Shown piece after piece: positions 20,118 through 31,627 of a DNA stretch of 64,000 bases. The position numbers and the translations under genes are program-made. Source of the DNA: an uncultured Candidatus Pelagibacter sp. (GTDB lineage Bacteria; Pseudomonadota; Alphaproteobacteria; Pelagibacterales; Pelagibacteraceae); assembly GCA_905620495.1 (NCBI GenBank), contig CAJQTK010000032.1, forward strand, positions 1 to 64,000, given 5' to 3'. The notes beneath the pieces were generated by a model, which saw only the letters and a list, made by a program, of their open reading frames with translations, was not told the DNA's origin and made no database searches. Positions within the stretch are counted from its first letter, which is position 1. Each line of letters starts with the position of its first letter.

Positions 20118-21449
20118 ATGACAATTTATGCTCTATCGACAGGTCCCGGTATATCTGGGATAGCAATTATTAGAGTTTCTGGAGATGATACTAAAAAGAT
20201 AATAGAACTATTAACCAATACAACAGTTCCAGAGCCAAGAGTTGCAACAGTAAGAAAAATCAATAAAATCAACACTTCTGAGCTTATTGATGAGGGAATA
20301 ATATTATGGTTTCCTGGCCCTGAGAGCTACACAGGTGAAGATATGGTCGAATTCCACATACATGGTAGTAAAGCGGTGATCGATGCTTTGCACCACTCTA
20401 TTTCTGAAGTTGAGAATTGTCGTCTAGCTGAGCCGGGAGAGTTTACAAAGCTTGCATTTCAAAACGGAAAAATAAATTTACTCAAGGCAGAAAGCATTGC
20501 GGATTTAATTTCGGCTGAAACTGAAATTCAAAGACAACAAGCAATAAAAATTATGAATGGAAAGTCCGCTGATAAATTTAATGAGTTAAGAGAAAAACTT
20601 TTAAAGATTTTATCACACGTGGAAGCGAAAATAGATTTTCCTGACGAAGACTTACCCAAAGATATTTTTGAAAATATTAAAAAAATTTCTAGCGAAGTAA
20701 TTTTAAATATAAAAAAAATTTTAGATGACCAGAAAGTTGGTGAAAGAATTAGAGAAGGTTTTAAAATTGCAATCATAGGACCAACCAATGCTGGGAAATC
20801 TAGTTTGCTAAACCACCTTTCAAATCGAGATGCAGCAATTGTCTCAGAAATCGCTGGCACAACTAGAGACGTAATAGAGACACATTTAAATATTGACGGC
20901 TACCCAGTTATTGTTTCTGACACAGCTGGCATTAGAGAATCTAAAAATGAAATTGAAAAAAAAGGAATAAAATTAGCACTTAAAAAAGCAGAAGATGCTG
21001 ACTTAAAACTTATAGTTATAGATGCTAAAAGTCCTGATTTTAAAGGAGTTTTGAAGAAATTAATGGATGATAACACAATTCTCGTAATCAATAAATCTGA
21101 TCTTTTAAATGAAGAGTTAAATTTAGAAATAAAAAATTTTGAACACGTGTTAATTTCAGTAAAAAACAATCTCAACTTAGAAGATTTAATTTTTAAAATA
21201 AAAAATAAATTAAAAAATAAATTTATCTCAAGTGAGGATATCTTGATTACTCGTGAAAGACACAGACAACATCTTGAGCAAAGTTTAAATTACCTAAAAA
21301 ACTTTGAAGAGAAAAATGAAGCTGAAGATTTTGATAAAGCTGCTGAAGATCTTCGCTTAGCAACACGTCATTTAGGAATGATAGTAGGAAAAGTAGATGT
21401 TGAAGAGGTATTAGGTAGCATTTTCAACGATTTTTGTATTGGCAAATAA
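20118..21449 (+). CDS. mnmE: tRNA modification GTPase MnmE
   Basis: TIYALSTGPGISGIAIIRVSG, GPTNAGKSSLLN, C-terminal CIGK. Confidence 0.99.
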   Translation: MTIYALSTGPGISGIAIIRVSGDDTKKIIELLTNTTVPEPRVATVRKINKINTSELIDEGIILWFPGPESYTGEDMVEFHIHGSKAVIDALHHSISEVENCRLAEPGEFTKLAFQNGKINLLKAESIADLISAETEIQRQQAIKIMNGKSADKFNELREKLLKILSHVEAKIDFPDEDLPKDIFENIKKISSEVILNIKKILDDQKVGERIREGFKIAIIGPTNAGKSSLLNHLSNRDAAIVSEIAGTTRDVIETHLNIDGYPVIVSDTAGIRESKNEIEKKGIKLALKKAEDADLKLIVIDAKSPDFKGVLKKLMDDNTILVINKSDLLNEELNLEIKNFEHVLISVKNNLNLEDLIFKIKNKLKNKFISSEDILITRERHRQHLEQSLNYLKNFEEKNEAEDFDKAAEDLRLATRHLGMIVGKVDVEEVLGSIFNDFCIGK

Positions 21450-21452
21450 TCA

Positions 21453-21593
21453 TCATTTTAAAGGGTTTTTATACCATATTTTATCATTATCGTTGGTATG
21501 CATAGCTAATTCACTAGTTTTACTCAAGAAATATAGCTCTAAATAGTTGAACGCAGATTTTTTAAAAAATACTGTCTTCTTGTAAATATTCAT
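21453..21593 (-). CDS. Candidate small protein, 46 aa, uncharacterised
   Basis: MNIYKKTVFFKKSAFNYLELYFLSKTSELAMHTNDNDKIWYKNPLK*; nearly fills the mnmE-mnmG gap; below the ORF-track size cutoff. Confidence 0.3.
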   Translation of the reverse strand: MNIYKKTVFFKKSAFNYLELYFLSKTSELAMHTNDNDKIWYKNPLK

Positions 21594-21613
21594 ATCAGTT
21601 ATAAATTTAAGTT

Positions 21614-23485
21614 ATGAAAAATGATTTATCATTTGAAGTAGTCGTTATTGGAGGAGGCCATGCAGGCTGTGAAGCTGCAGCAGCGTCTGCGCGTCTTGGA
21701 GTTAGCACTGCCCTATTCACTCACAAAATTAAGACCATAGGTGAGATGTCTTGTAACCCAGCGATAGGTGGTCTTGGTAAAGGTCATCTTGTTAGAGAGA
21801 TAGATGCCTTGGATGGTGTGATGGGAGAGGTTGCAGATAAATCTGGTATACAATTTAGATTACTAAACAGAAGTAGAGGGCCTGCAGTTCAAGGACCAAG
21901 AACACAATCAGACAGATCACTATATCGTAAATATATGCAAGAAAAGTTGTTAAACTACTGTAATTTAAGCATTTTGGCGGATCCAGTGATAAAATTTATT
22001 TTTGATAAAAACACTATAAGTGGTTTTGAAACAAAGTCAGGCAAAAAAATTTTGTGCGGTAAGCTAATCGTAACTACAGGCACATTTTTGAATGGTTTGA
22101 TTCATATTGGTGATGAGAGAACACCAGCAGGAAGGTTTGATGAGAAGCCTTCAACAGGGTTAAGTGAACAACTCAAAAAATATGATTTTAAAATAGGAAG
22201 ACTTAAGACAGGAACACCACCAAGGTTGGACTCAAGAACAATTAAGTTTGATAATTTAGAAGAACAGTTTGCAGATGACGATCCTTACTTTTTTTCCTTC
22301 CTAACTAAAAAAAATTTAAACAAACAAGTTTCATGTCGGATGACTTATACGAATGAAAAGGTTCATAAGATAATTCAGAAAAATTTAAAAAAAAGTGCCG
22401 TGTATTCAGGAAGCATACAGGGGGTTGGTCCAAGATACTGTCCTTCAATAGAGGATAAAATAGTAAAGTTTGCAGATAAGGACCAACACCAGATATATTT
22501 AGAGCCTGAGGGACTAAATGACCATACAATATACCCAAATGGAATATCTACCTCACTACCTGAGGATGTACAGCAAGAAATATGTAACAATATCAGTGGC
22601 TTAGAAAATGTTAAGATAATTCGACCAGGTTATGCAATAGAATATGACTATATAGATCCTAGAGAACTATTTTTAACTCTTGAGACTAAAAAAATTCAAA
22701 ATTTATACCTTGCAGGACAAATAAATGGGACAACTGGTTATGAAGAAGCAGCTGCTCAAGGATTGATAGCTGGAATTAATGCTGCATTATCTTTTAAGAA
22801 AAGGGAGCCTTTTATTTTAGATAGATCAGATGCTTATATTGGAGTTATGATTGATGATTTAGTTACCAAGGGTGTCGCTGAACCTTATAGAATGTTTACC
22901 TCAAGAGCAGAATATAGATTAAGCTTAAGAGCGGATAATGCTGACCAAAGATTAACAAATAAGGGTATTGATATTGGGTTAATATCAAAAGAAAGAGAAG
23001 AGATTTTTAAAGATAAAGAGTATAAAATAGGCATAGTATCAAAAATAATGTCTGAATCATCAATATCACCAAGTAAAATAGTGAACTTTGATATAAAAAT
23101 TGCAAAAGATGGAGTTTTAAGAAGATCTAATGAAATTTTAACTCAAAAAGGTGTTGATATGAAAAAAATAAGAGAAATTTGGCCTGAAATCCCTTTCTTT
23201 GATGAAAAGATAGATGAACAAATCAAAATAAATGCTCATTATAGAGGTTATCTTAAAAAACAAAAAGCTGATATATTAGCCTTTAAAAGAGATGAAAATT
23301 TAATAATACCTGAAAAAGTTAATTATGATGATCTTTCAGGACTTTCAAATGAGGTAAAAGCCAAGTTTAAGCAAATAAAACCGAAAACTATGGGACAGGC
23401 ACTGCGCATTGATGGAATAACTCCAGCTGCTGCATATATTTTGTTGTCACATGTAAAAAGAAAGTCTATTAAGCTTATAGCTTAA
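21614..23485 (+). CDS. mnmG: tRNA uridine 5-carboxymethylaminomethyl modification enzyme MnmG
   Basis: [38 protein letters not shown]. Confidence 0.99.
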   Translation: MKNDLSFEVVVIGGGHAGCEAAAASARLGVSTALFTHKIKTIGEMSCNPAIGGLGKGHLVREIDALDGVMGEVADKSGIQFRLLNRSRGPAVQGPRTQSDRSLYRKYMQEKLLNYCNLSILADPVIKFIFDKNTISGFETKSGKKILCGKLIVTTGTFLNGLIHIGDERTPAGRFDEKPSTGLSEQLKKYDFKIGRLKTGTPPRLDSRTIKFDNLEEQFADDDPYFFSFLTKKNLNKQVSCRMTYTNEKVHKIIQKNLKKSAVYSGSIQGVGPRYCPSIEDKIVKFADKDQHQIYLEPEGLNDHTIYPNGISTSLPEDVQQEICNNISGLENVKIIRPGYAIEYDYIDPRELFLTLETKKIQNLYLAGQINGTTGYEEAAAQGLIAGINAALSFKKREPFILDRSDAYIGVMIDDLVTKGVAEPYRMFTSRAEYRLSLRADNADQRLTNKGIDIGLISKEREEIFKDKEYKIGIVSKIMSESSISPSKIVNFDIKIAKDGVLRRSNEILTQKGVDMKKIREIWPEIPFFDEKIDEQIKINAHYRGYLKKQKADILAFKRDENLIIPEKVNYDDLSGLSNEVKAKFKQIKPKTMGQALRIDGITPAAAYILLSHVKRKSIKLIA

Positions 23486-24126
23486 TGGAAGAAATTTTAA
23501 ATAAATATCCACTACTAAAAAATGAAAATGTTTCACGTGAAACATTCATAGAGTTTGAGAGCTTCATTTCTATGCTTCAGAAAGAAAATGAAGAAATCAA
23601 CATTATAAGTAAAGAAACAGCAAAAAATGGAGTAATTAGAGAGCGTCATATAGTAGATTCAGCGCAAATAATTGAATTTGTGAATTTAAATAGTGGCACA
23701 ATATTTGATATAGGTTCAGGTGGGGGCATGCCAGGAATAATTGTATCAATTATGATCAAAAATTTGAAAAACTCTACAAAAGTACACTTATATGAAAAAA
23801 GTCACCATAAAAGTGCTTTTTTAAGAAAAGTATCAAGAGATTTAAAATTAAATACAGAAGTCATACAAGAAAATATTTTTGAGGCACAAAATTTAGAGTC
23901 AGGTACAATAATGGCAAGAGCTTTTAAGCCATTACCTGTAGTTTTGGATTTAGTTTATAAAAATTTTAGCAGTTATAAAAATTTAATTTTATTCATGGGA
24001 AAAAATGGAGAAATAATTTTAGAAGAAACTTTAAAAAATTGGGATTTTGATTTTGAAAAGAAAAAAAGTATTACAAGCGAAGATTCGTTTTTATTAAATA
24101 TAAAAAATATTAAAAAAAAAAAATAA
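23485..24126 (+). CDS. rsmG: 16S rRNA m7G527 methyltransferase RsmG
   Basis: VSRETFIEFESF, FDIGSGGGMPGI. Confidence 0.97.
   Translation: MEEILNKYPLLKNENVSRETFIEFESFISMLQKENEEINIISKETAKNGVIRERHIVDSAQIIEFVNLNSGTIFDIGSGGGMPGIIVSIMIKNLKNSTKVHLYEKSHHKSAFLRKVSRDLKLNTEVIQENIFEAQNLESGTIMARAFKPLPVVLDLVYKNFSSYKNLILFMGKNGEIILEETLKNWDFDFEKKKSITSEDSFLLNIKNIKKKK
23529..23544. promoter_or_regulatory. parS centromere site, perfect palindrome
   Basis: TGTTTCACGTGAAACA, identical to the canonical 16-bp parS consensus. Confidence 0.95.
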
Positions 24127-24134
24127 AAAATTAG

Positions 24135-24929
24135 ATGCAAATTATTTCTGTAATAAATCAAAAGGGTGGAGTTGGAAAAACAACAACAGTCATCAACCTT
24201 GCGGCTGGTTTAGCTCAACAAGGGAAAAAAGTTTTAATAATTGATTTAGATCCACAAGGAAATGCAACAACAGGACTTGGTTTATCTAACTTAGAAAATT
24301 CTACTAACACAATTTATGGTGTATTGAACGGAACAAAGTCAATTACGGAAGTTATAAAAAAAACACAACTTGAAAATTTAGATATTATCACCTCTAATGT
24401 TGATTTGTCCGGACTAGAAGTGGAAACAGCTAGTGATAATGAAAGAGCCTTTATATTAAAGGTTAAATTAGCCGCTTCCTTAAATGATTTTAGAGGATAC
24501 TATGATTATATACTTATAGACTGTCCACCATCATTAAGCTTGCTCACAGTCATGGCTTTGGTTTCATCTCACTCTCTAGTGGTCCCACTGCAAACAGAAT
24601 TTTTTGCTTTAGAGGGTCTTACACAACTAATGAAGACCATAGAACGGATAAAAGTTAATTTAAATCCTGAATTAAAGATCAGGGGAATTCTTTTGACCAT
24701 GTATGACAAGAGAAACAAACTTTCATCTCAAGTTGAAAAAGAAGCAAGAGACTATTTTAAAGAAAAAGTTTATCTTACTATCATTCCAAGAAACGTCAGG
24801 CTGTCCGAAGCGCCATCTCATGGCATGCCAGTTTTAATTTATGACAAGTCATGCCTTGGAAGTAAGTCATATTTTAGTTTCACAGATGAATTTATCAATC
24901 AAGAACAAAAAATAGGGAGCATAGCATAA
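24135..24929 (+). CDS. parA: Chromosome partitioning ATPase ParA
   Basis: QKGGVGKTTTVINLA. Confidence 0.98.
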   Translation: MQIISVINQKGGVGKTTTVINLAAGLAQQGKKVLIIDLDPQGNATTGLGLSNLENSTNTIYGVLNGTKSITEVIKKTQLENLDIITSNVDLSGLEVETASDNERAFILKVKLAASLNDFRGYYDYILIDCPPSLSLLTVMALVSSHSLVVPLQTEFFALEGLTQLMKTIERIKVNLNPELKIRGILLTMYDKRNKLSSQVEKEARDYFKEKVYLTIIPRNVRLSEAPSHGMPVLIYDKSCLGSKSYFSFTDEFINQEQKIGSIA

Positions 24930-25777
24930 TGGATACAAACAAAATAAAAAAAGGTTTGGGCAGAGGATTGTCATCTTTAATAGGTGAAACAAAAGCTGAA
25001 ATAAATATTAATAAAGTTTCCATAAGTGACTTGGTAAGTAATAAATTCCAACCAAGAAAATTATTTGATGAAGATAGTTTACAAGATTTAACAAACTCAG
25101 TAAAAGAGAGAGGCATTATCCAGCCAGTTATTGTTAGAAAATCGAATGATGATATTTCAAAATATGAAATAATTGCTGGAGAGAGAAGGTGGTTAGCCGC
25201 ACAAAGGGCAGGACTACATGAGGTTCCCGTTGTTATTACCAATGTAGATGATCTAAAATCTTTAGAATTTGCTATTGTTGAAAATGTTCAAAGAAAGGAT
25301 CTAAATGCAATTGAAGAAGCGCGTGGTTATCAACGTCTTATTGAAGAATTTTCTTATGATCAAGAAAAAGTGGCTCAATTTATTGGTAAAAGTCGTAGTC
25401 ATATAGCTAATTTTTTAAGATTATTAAGCTTACCAGAGACAGTATTAAAATTAATTCAAACAAAAAAATTAACCCCTGGTCATGCAAAAATTTTAGTTGG
25501 ATTAGATAATGCAGAATTCGTTGCAAATAAAATAGTTGAAAAAAACCTTTCTGTTAGACAATCAGAAAATTATGTAAAGATTTTTAAGATAAAAAAACAT
25601 TCACTTAAAACATCAAAAGATGCAAACTTACAAGCTTTAGAATCTTCAATTATAGAAAAAATTGGAATAAATGTTTTAATTAAAAAAAAAAGAAATAATA
25701 CAGGGACCATAGTGGTAGAGTACAAAGACTTAGATCAACTGAATAAAATAATTGAAATTATAAAATCTAATTATTAG
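24929..25777 (+). CDS. parB: Chromosome partitioning protein ParB
   Basis: GERRWLAAQRAG, VENVQRKDLNAIEEA, HTH. Confidence 0.98.
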   Translation: MDTNKIKKGLGRGLSSLIGETKAEININKVSISDLVSNKFQPRKLFDEDSLQDLTNSVKERGIIQPVIVRKSNDDISKYEIIAGERRWLAAQRAGLHEVPVVITNVDDLKSLEFAIVENVQRKDLNAIEEARGYQRLIEEFSYDQEKVAQFIGKSRSHIANFLRLLSLPETVLKLIQTKKLTPGHAKILVGLDNAEFVANKIVEKNLSVRQSENYVKIFKIKKHSLKTSKDANLQALESSIIEKIGINVLIKKKRNNTGTIVVEYKDLDQLNKIIEIIKSNY

Positions 25778-26763
25778 TTTTTTTTAGAATTATTAATTAT
25801 GAAATCTGACAATATATTTTCTCCTACACTTGCATTTTTTTTAATTAACAATTCAATCTCATTGCTTTTATAAATTAAAATCTTTAATTTGTCTTTCTCC
25901 CAAGACCTTATTTGTTGTTTTACTAATGGTTTATCTTTCCAGAAAATTGGTGGTTTAAAAGAAGAAACTGCTTGATCTATATTATTTTTTTCATCAACTA
26001 ATTCATAAATTTTTATTAATCGTTTCAACTTAGCCAGTAATGTTCTTATGATTATTATACTGTCCTCATCTGAGAAGTTATTTTCATTTAAAATAGTGAC
26101 AGTTTTCCTGGTGTTTTTAGCAAGAGAGTGGTCAATTAGCTCTGAGGCACTATAGTTATCTGCTAGGTTTGTTAGCTTAATAATTTCTTGAAGGTTTATA
26201 TTTTTTTTATTTAACGAAAAACTTTCAATCTTTGCTAACTCATTATTTAAATTTTTTCTATCACCCCTGCTTCTTTCTATCAAAATATTTATTAATTGTT
26301 GTGATATTGAAATTTTTTTATTTCGAAAAAACTGACTAATTATAGAGTTTAATGTTTGATTATTATCTTCGTAGAACGCAGCGCATATAACCTCTTTTTC
26401 TTTTTCAAAAAATTTTCTCAATATAGATTTTTTTTCAAGATTTTTTGAATTTAAAATAATTTGAATATCTTGTGGATTTTTTTCTATTAGGCTTTCTATT
26501 GTCTCTTTAATTTTGTCTGTAGTTCTATTAATTATTATGAGTTTTTCGTCATCAAAGAACGATTTTGTAAGTACACCGTTAAAAAAATCATTTTTATTAT
26601 CTAATATTTCTTTCTCTTCGTATCTATGTATTTTACCTAGATAATTTTTTTCAAATAAATTTTTTATAGTTTCTTCTTTTAAGCCCTCATTATCACCATA
26701 GAAAAGGAAAAAGTTATGTTGGTTTAATTTTAATTTACTTATCTCAAATGACTTTAATATCAT
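25774..26763 (-). CDS. holA: DNA polymerase III delta subunit
   Basis: HolA-like N-terminus (FFLFYGDNEGLKEE); upstream of lptE/leuS on the minus strand. Confidence 0.88.
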   Translation of the reverse strand: MILKSFEISKLKLNQHNFFLFYGDNEGLKEETIKNLFEKNYLGKIHRYEEKEILDNKNDFFNGVLTKSFFDDEKLIIINRTTDKIKETIESLIEKNPQDIQIILNSKNLEKKSILRKFFEKEKEVICAAFYEDNNQTLNSIISQFFRNKKISISQQLINILIERSRGDRKNLNNELAKIESFSLNKKNINLQEIIKLTNLADNYSASELIDHSLAKNTRKTVTILNENNFSDEDSIIIIRTLLAKLKRLIKIYELVDEKNNIDQAVSSFKPPIFWKDKPLVKQQIRSWEKDKLKILIYKSNEIELLIKKNASVGENILSDFIINNSKKN

Positions 26764-27224
26764 TGAATATTAGATAATTTGAAAATCAATTCATCCATCA
26801 TTGTATTGGTTAAACTGGTTTTTAATTTTCTTTCATATTTATTGAGATCAAATTTGTTTGATTTATTATCGTATTTAAGCGTTTTTTCTAATCGTAGTGT
26901 ATTTTTGACCTTTTCTTTCTGCATTACTTCTACTTTAATTATTATTGTGTTTTTAAAACTTGTGGGATCGCCCTTGATATCTTTTGCTAAAATTGCTCTA
27001 TTTGATGTGCTATTGATTTTAACATCAAACACTTTATTTTTTTGGTTCAAAATATAGCCACTAAGCTTTTGTTTAATTTTTAAATTTATATATGTGTCAC
27101 CTGTTAAAGTAATATCTTTTATCGAGAAATCGTAATTAATTATTTTTTTTTTTGAATACATAATTTCATATCCACAGGATGTGGTCAGAAAAAAAATAAA
27201 TATTATAACAACTCTTTTTAACAT
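26760..27224 (-). CDS. lptE: LptE-like LPS-assembly lipoprotein
   Basis: Lipobox TTSCGYEIMY; between leuS and holA. Confidence 0.75.
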   Translation of the reverse strand: MLKRVVIIFIFFLTTSCGYEIMYSKKKIINYDFSIKDITLTGDTYINLKIKQKLSGYILNQKNKVFDVKINSTSNRAILAKDIKGDPTSFKNTIIIKVEVMQKEKVKNTLRLEKTLKYDNKSNKFDLNKYERKLKTSLTNTMMDELIFKLSNIQ

Positions 27225-27226
27225 TA

Positions 27227-29761
27227 TTATATTATAATATTTATTAGTCTATTTGATACAAAAATTGTCTTCACTATTTTTTGTTTTTTTATTAATTCTT
27301 CAGTATCTTTGTTTTCTTGAATTTCTTTTAACAAGTCTTCTTCACTAATATTGTTTTTTACTTTTAATAAAGCTCTTTTTTTTCCATTGATTTGAATAAC
27401 AAAATTAATACTTTCTTCAATTAGCTCACCCTTCAAAATCACTGGCCATTGTATTGGATTTTTATTAATTTTGGTTAAGCATTCGTTCGCAAAGTGAGGA
27501 ATAAAAGGGATCATTGCTATAAGAATTTTTTTGTAATTTTCTACCAGGATCTCAGTTTTCATTGGTTTTTCAATCTCTTTAATCAAAAAATTATACATTT
27601 CATGCAAGTTTGCAATGATCACATTGTAATGAAACTTTTCCAAGTTTTGAGTAATTTTATAAATTAATTGATTTGTGAATTTTGATAATGTTTCATTTGT
27701 AAAGCTTGATTTATCAGTTTCAATTTTTTCTAAAATTTTAGAATTAAGCAACCATAATTTTTGTAAAAATTTATATGAAGCGACCATGCCCTGATCAGAC
27801 CACTGAACGTCTTTTTCTGGAGGACTGTCTGATAAAATAAAAAGTCTTACTGAATCTGCACCATAATTATTTATAATATTTTCAGGGTCGACTGCATTTT
27901 TTTTTGACTTAGACATAGATTCTATTGGTCCAACTGTAATTTTCTCTGTGGTGTCAATCTTTTTAAAATAATTTTCCCCATCATTCGTTGAAATTTCTTC
28001 GGGACTTAACCACTTGTTATCTTTATCTTTATATGTTTCGTGACAAACCATGCCTTGAGTAAACAGCCCATCAAAAGGTTCTTTCAATTTAAATTTTTCA
28101 TTTTGGAATGATAGAGCTTGCATGAAAAACCTTGAATACAATAGGTGTAAAATTGCATGCTCAACACCACCTATGTACTGATCAACAGGCATCCAATAAT
28201 CAATTTCTTCTTGCGTAAATCCACGATCTAAATTATGAGGTGAACAAAACCTTAAAAAATACCAAGAAGAATCAACAAAAGTATCCAATGTATCAGTTTC
28301 TCTTCTATATTTTTTGCCATCCAAGTTAAAGAATTTCCAGCTATCTTCCGAGTCTAATGGGTTTCCTGTGTTGCTTAATTTTTCAATTTCTGGAAGCTTA
28401 ACAGGCAACATATCTCTTGGAATTTTAATAGGCTGATCATTTTCATCATAGGCCATTGGAATGGGACAACCCCAATATCTTTGTCTTGATATCCCCCAAT
28501 CTTTTAATCGATAATTAGTTTTTTTTGTCCCTAAATTATTCTTTTCAAGTAATTCTATTGTTTTAATAATAGATTCGCTTGGAACTTTTAAACCATCAAG
28601 AAAATTTGAATTATAAAGATATCCTTCACCCGTATAAGCCTCATTATTTATTTCAAAATCTTTATCTTTTTCAGGCTTAACAACAGGTGTAATTTTTAAA
28701 TTATATTTTTTTGCAAAATCTAAATCTCTTTGATCATGTGCAGGACAACCAAAAACAGCACCTAAACCATAATCCATTAATACAAAGTTTGCAAAATAAA
28801 CTGGAACCTTCATATTTTTATCTAATGGATTGATCGCAACTAGATCTGTTTTAAAACCAAGTTTTTCTGCAGAAGCAATGGATTCTTCAGTAGTACCTGT
28901 TTTAGAACATTCTTCTGTAAATTTTTGAAATTCTTTATCTTCCTCATAATATTTTGCTAAAGGGTGATCAACTGAGAGAGCAAGAAAGGAAAAACCAAAT
29001 AAAGTGTCAGGTCTTGTTGTATAACACTTAATACTTTCAATAGGTTTTTCACTTTCAATTTTAAACTCAACTTCACAACCAAACGATTTACCTATCCAGT
29101 TCTTTTGCATTATCTTTACTTTGTTGGGCCAATTTTCTAATGCATCTAATCCCTGCAGTAAGTCTTCTGAGAATTTTGAGATGTTAAAAAACCATTGATT
29201 TAACTTCTTTCTTTCAACTGTGGCTCCTGACCTCCAACCTTTACCATCTACTACCTGTTCATTAGCAAGAACAGTTTCGTCAACAGGATCCCAATTAACA
29301 TAATTCTCTTTTCTGTAAACTAATCCTTTGTCATATAGGTCTAAAAAAAAATTTTGTTGGTGTTTATAATAATCCTCAGAACAAGTTGAAATTTCTTTGT
29401 CCCAATCAATTGATAACCCAAGTTTTTTGAGTTGAGATCTCATGGTTTTAATATTAGATTCAGTCCAAGTTTTAGGATCTAAATTATTTTGTCTTGCCGC
29501 ATTTTCTGCTGGCATACCAAACGAGTCCCAGCCCATTGGATGAAGAACATTGTAGCCTTGCAATGTTTTATAACGTGCTAGCACATCTCCGATTGTATAA
29601 TTTCTTACATGACCCATATGAATTTTCCCAGATGGGTATGGAAACATTTCAAGGCAATAAAATTTTTTCTTATTTTTATCAACTTTAGTTGAAAATACTT
29701 TTTTTTCTTCCCAAAGTTTTTGCCACTTTTCTTCTGTTATTTTAAAATTATATCTATCCAC
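27227..29761 (-). CDS. leuS: Leucyl-tRNA synthetase
   Basis: [23 protein letters not shown]. Confidence 0.99.
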   Translation of the reverse strand: MDRYNFKITEEKWQKLWEEKKVFSTKVDKNKKKFYCLEMFPYPSGKIHMGHVRNYTIGDVLARYKTLQGYNVLHPMGWDSFGMPAENAARQNNLDPKTWTESNIKTMRSQLKKLGLSIDWDKEISTCSEDYYKHQQNFFLDLYDKGLVYRKENYVNWDPVDETVLANEQVVDGKGWRSGATVERKKLNQWFFNISKFSEDLLQGLDALENWPNKVKIMQKNWIGKSFGCEVEFKIESEKPIESIKCYTTRPDTLFGFSFLALSVDHPLAKYYEEDKEFQKFTEECSKTGTTEESIASAEKLGFKTDLVAINPLDKNMKVPVYFANFVLMDYGLGAVFGCPAHDQRDLDFAKKYNLKITPVVKPEKDKDFEINNEAYTGEGYLYNSNFLDGLKVPSESIIKTIELLEKNNLGTKKTNYRLKDWGISRQRYWGCPIPMAYDENDQPIKIPRDMLPVKLPEIEKLSNTGNPLDSEDSWKFFNLDGKKYRRETDTLDTFVDSSWYFLRFCSPHNLDRGFTQEEIDYWMPVDQYIGGVEHAILHLLYSRFFMQALSFQNEKFKLKEPFDGLFTQGMVCHETYKDKDNKWLSPEEISTNDGENYFKKIDTTEKITVGPIESMSKSKKNAVDPENIINNYGADSVRLFILSDSPPEKDVQWSDQGMVASYKFLQKLWLLNSKILEKIETDKSSFTNETLSKFTNQLIYKITQNLEKFHYNVIIANLHEMYNFLIKEIEKPMKTEILVENYKKILIAMIPFIPHFANECLTKINKNPIQWPVILKGELIEESINFVIQINGKKRALLKVKNNISEEDLLKEIQENKDTEELIKKQKIVKTIFVSNRLINIII

Positions 29762-29820
29762 AAAAAGTAAATTTTATTAATTATGATTTTGTTTTTGAAT
29801 TATTTAAGGAACCTAAAATT

Positions 29821-30366
29821 TTATTTTTTCTTTTTATCTTTCTTTTCTTTTTCATAAATTGCGGCTGTTTTTAAAATTTTTTGTTTTAATTCAATTGTTA
29901 TATTCCCACTTTTCTCAGATATTACACAATTTGTTTCTGTTAAACATTTTTTGTTAAAAACTTTAATATCCAGTGCATCAGACCTTATTTCATTGCTTAA
30001 AAATCTTATTGAAATTTTAATACTTTCATTTGAAGATTGGTCAGTTGAATACCAGTCGGTTATTATAATTCCCCCGCTGTAATTTACAGATGTGAGGGGC
30101 ATAAAGTCTATAATATCAAGAGAAGCTCTCCATAATTCATTGGAACTTGCAAATTCAAAAACACCTCCACTACGGTTTTTAAGCGCATTTTTTACTCTAA
30201 ATCCACGACCTTCTTCCAGATTTTTTTTAATCCTTAATTTTGGATCGTCAGGAAATTTTCTTGCATCTGCTCCAGGGATTCCATTACACCCACTAAGCAA
30301 AAGGCCTGATAATATGAGAATAAATAATACTTTTAGATAATGTGTTGCGTATAATTTAATTTTCAT
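29821..30366 (-). CDS. DUF3576-type outer-membrane lipoprotein
   Basis: Start moved to ATG at 30366 (MKIKLYATHYLKVLFILILSGLLLSGC lipobox). Confidence 0.8.
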   Translation of the reverse strand: MKIKLYATHYLKVLFILILSGLLLSGCNGIPGADARKFPDDPKLRIKKNLEEGRGFRVKNALKNRSGGVFEFASSNELWRASLDIIDFMPLTSVNYSGGIIITDWYSTDQSSNESIKISIRFLSNEIRSDALDIKVFNKKCLTETNCVISEKSGNITIELKQKILKTAAIYEKEKKDKKKK

Positions 30367-30570
30367 ATTCTCGCTTATACAACATAATTTTTTTAAATTT
30401 ACCATTTTTATTGAAATATAAGAAAAAAAGTGATGTAAAAATACAACACTAATAAAAATAGTTAGTAAAAAGTTGTTTTTTTCACAAAAAATAGAGCCCA
30501 AATTGATATATATTCGGTGTTTATTATTAATAATAAAAAACAATAACAATAAAAATAACAAAGGAAAAAT

Positions 30571-31530
30571 ATGAACATTAAAAAAATAGGTTTGACTGCT
30601 TTAGCAGCTTCTCTTGTTTCTGTATCAGCTCACGCTGGTGAAATGACTGTTGCGGGTTCAGCATCAGCTACACTTAAAAACAACTCAGGTACTGTTGGTG
30701 GAAAATCAATCACTATGGGTAACCAGTTAACTTTCACAGGTGGTGGAGAATTAGATAATGGTCTAAACGTAGCTTTATCTTTCGTAATTGATCAAGGTGA
30801 TGGTGTAACAGCTGCAACAGCTCCGTTTGACACTCACTCACTTACTATAAGTTCAGATGCTATGGGATCTTTAGTTATTGCTGGTGAAGGTACAGGAAAT
30901 GCTCAATCAGCTTTAGATACTACTGCTGCTGGCGACATTTGGAATAACGGCTTTTCAAATGCAGGCACTTCATATACTTCAATGAATGGATCAGATGCAG
31001 CTAACAACAAATCAATAAACTACACTTTTCCAACTATAATGGATGATCTTGCTTTATCAGCATCATACAGTGGACAAACTACTGCTGTAACATCTACTAC
31101 GGCTATTGGAGCTACGTATACTGGTATTGAAGGTTTATCAGTAAGTTTCGGTGCTGGTCAAGATGGTTCAACATCAAGTACTGCATCAGGTGATATAACA
31201 ACTATGAAAGGTTCTTACGCATTAGGATCATTCACAGTTGCTGCCTCACAAACTGAGTCTGATTTAGATTCAACTGGTATAGATGAAGAAATGACTTCTT
31301 GGAATGTATCTTACACAGTAACTGATGATTTATCAATTAAGTACGGTGAAGAAAGTCACGAAACTGCTGCTCAAGCAACGGACGAAGAGTTTGAAGGAGT
31401 TACTATAACTTACACAACTGGTGGTATGACAATTACAGCAGCTCAATACGAGGCTTCTGGACTTAACAATACTGCAGGTGCTACAGGTGATGCTGAAAGA
31501 TGGAAATTAGGTCTTGCATTTGCATTCTAA
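30571..31530 (+). CDS. Porin-like outer-membrane beta-barrel protein
   Basis: Signal peptide ending SAHA, Gly/Ser/Thr-rich alternating strands, C-terminal aromatic GLAFAF. Confidence 0.88.
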   Translation: MNIKKIGLTALAASLVSVSAHAGEMTVAGSASATLKNNSGTVGGKSITMGNQLTFTGGGELDNGLNVALSFVIDQGDGVTAATAPFDTHSLTISSDAMGSLVIAGEGTGNAQSALDTTAAGDIWNNGFSNAGTSYTSMNGSDAANNKSINYTFPTIMDDLALSASYSGQTTAVTSTTAIGATYTGIEGLSVSFGAGQDGSTSSTASGDITTMKGSYALGSFTVAASQTESDLDSTGIDEEMTSWNVSYTVTDDLSIKYGEESHETAAQATDEEFEGVTITYTTGGMTITAAQYEASGLNNTAGATGDAERWKLGLAFAF

Positions 31531-31555
31531 TTAAATCTAATTAAAAATATTAAAG

Positions 31556-31581
31556 GGCCCCTTTTTAGGGGCCTTTTTTTT
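31556..31581 (+). terminator. Intrinsic terminator of the porin gene
   Basis: GGCCCC-TTTTTA-GGGGCC followed by T8. Confidence 0.93.
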
Positions 31582-31627
31582 AAGTAAGTCAGTTAAAATT
31601 ATTAGCAATTATCCTTCAATTAATAAA

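Noticed and set aside
20528-21175. 110-aa and 91-aa minus-strand ORFs inside mnmE
   Set aside because: Antisense of the GTPase region; composition is typical antisense artefact.
22305-22590. Minus-strand ORFs inside mnmG
   Set aside because: Two overlapping frames antisense to a well-supported gene.
30367-30561. 65-aa upstream extension of the DUF3576 lipoprotein in the ORF track
   Set aside because: The lipobox signal peptide starts at the internal Met (30366); the extension covers the porin promoter region.
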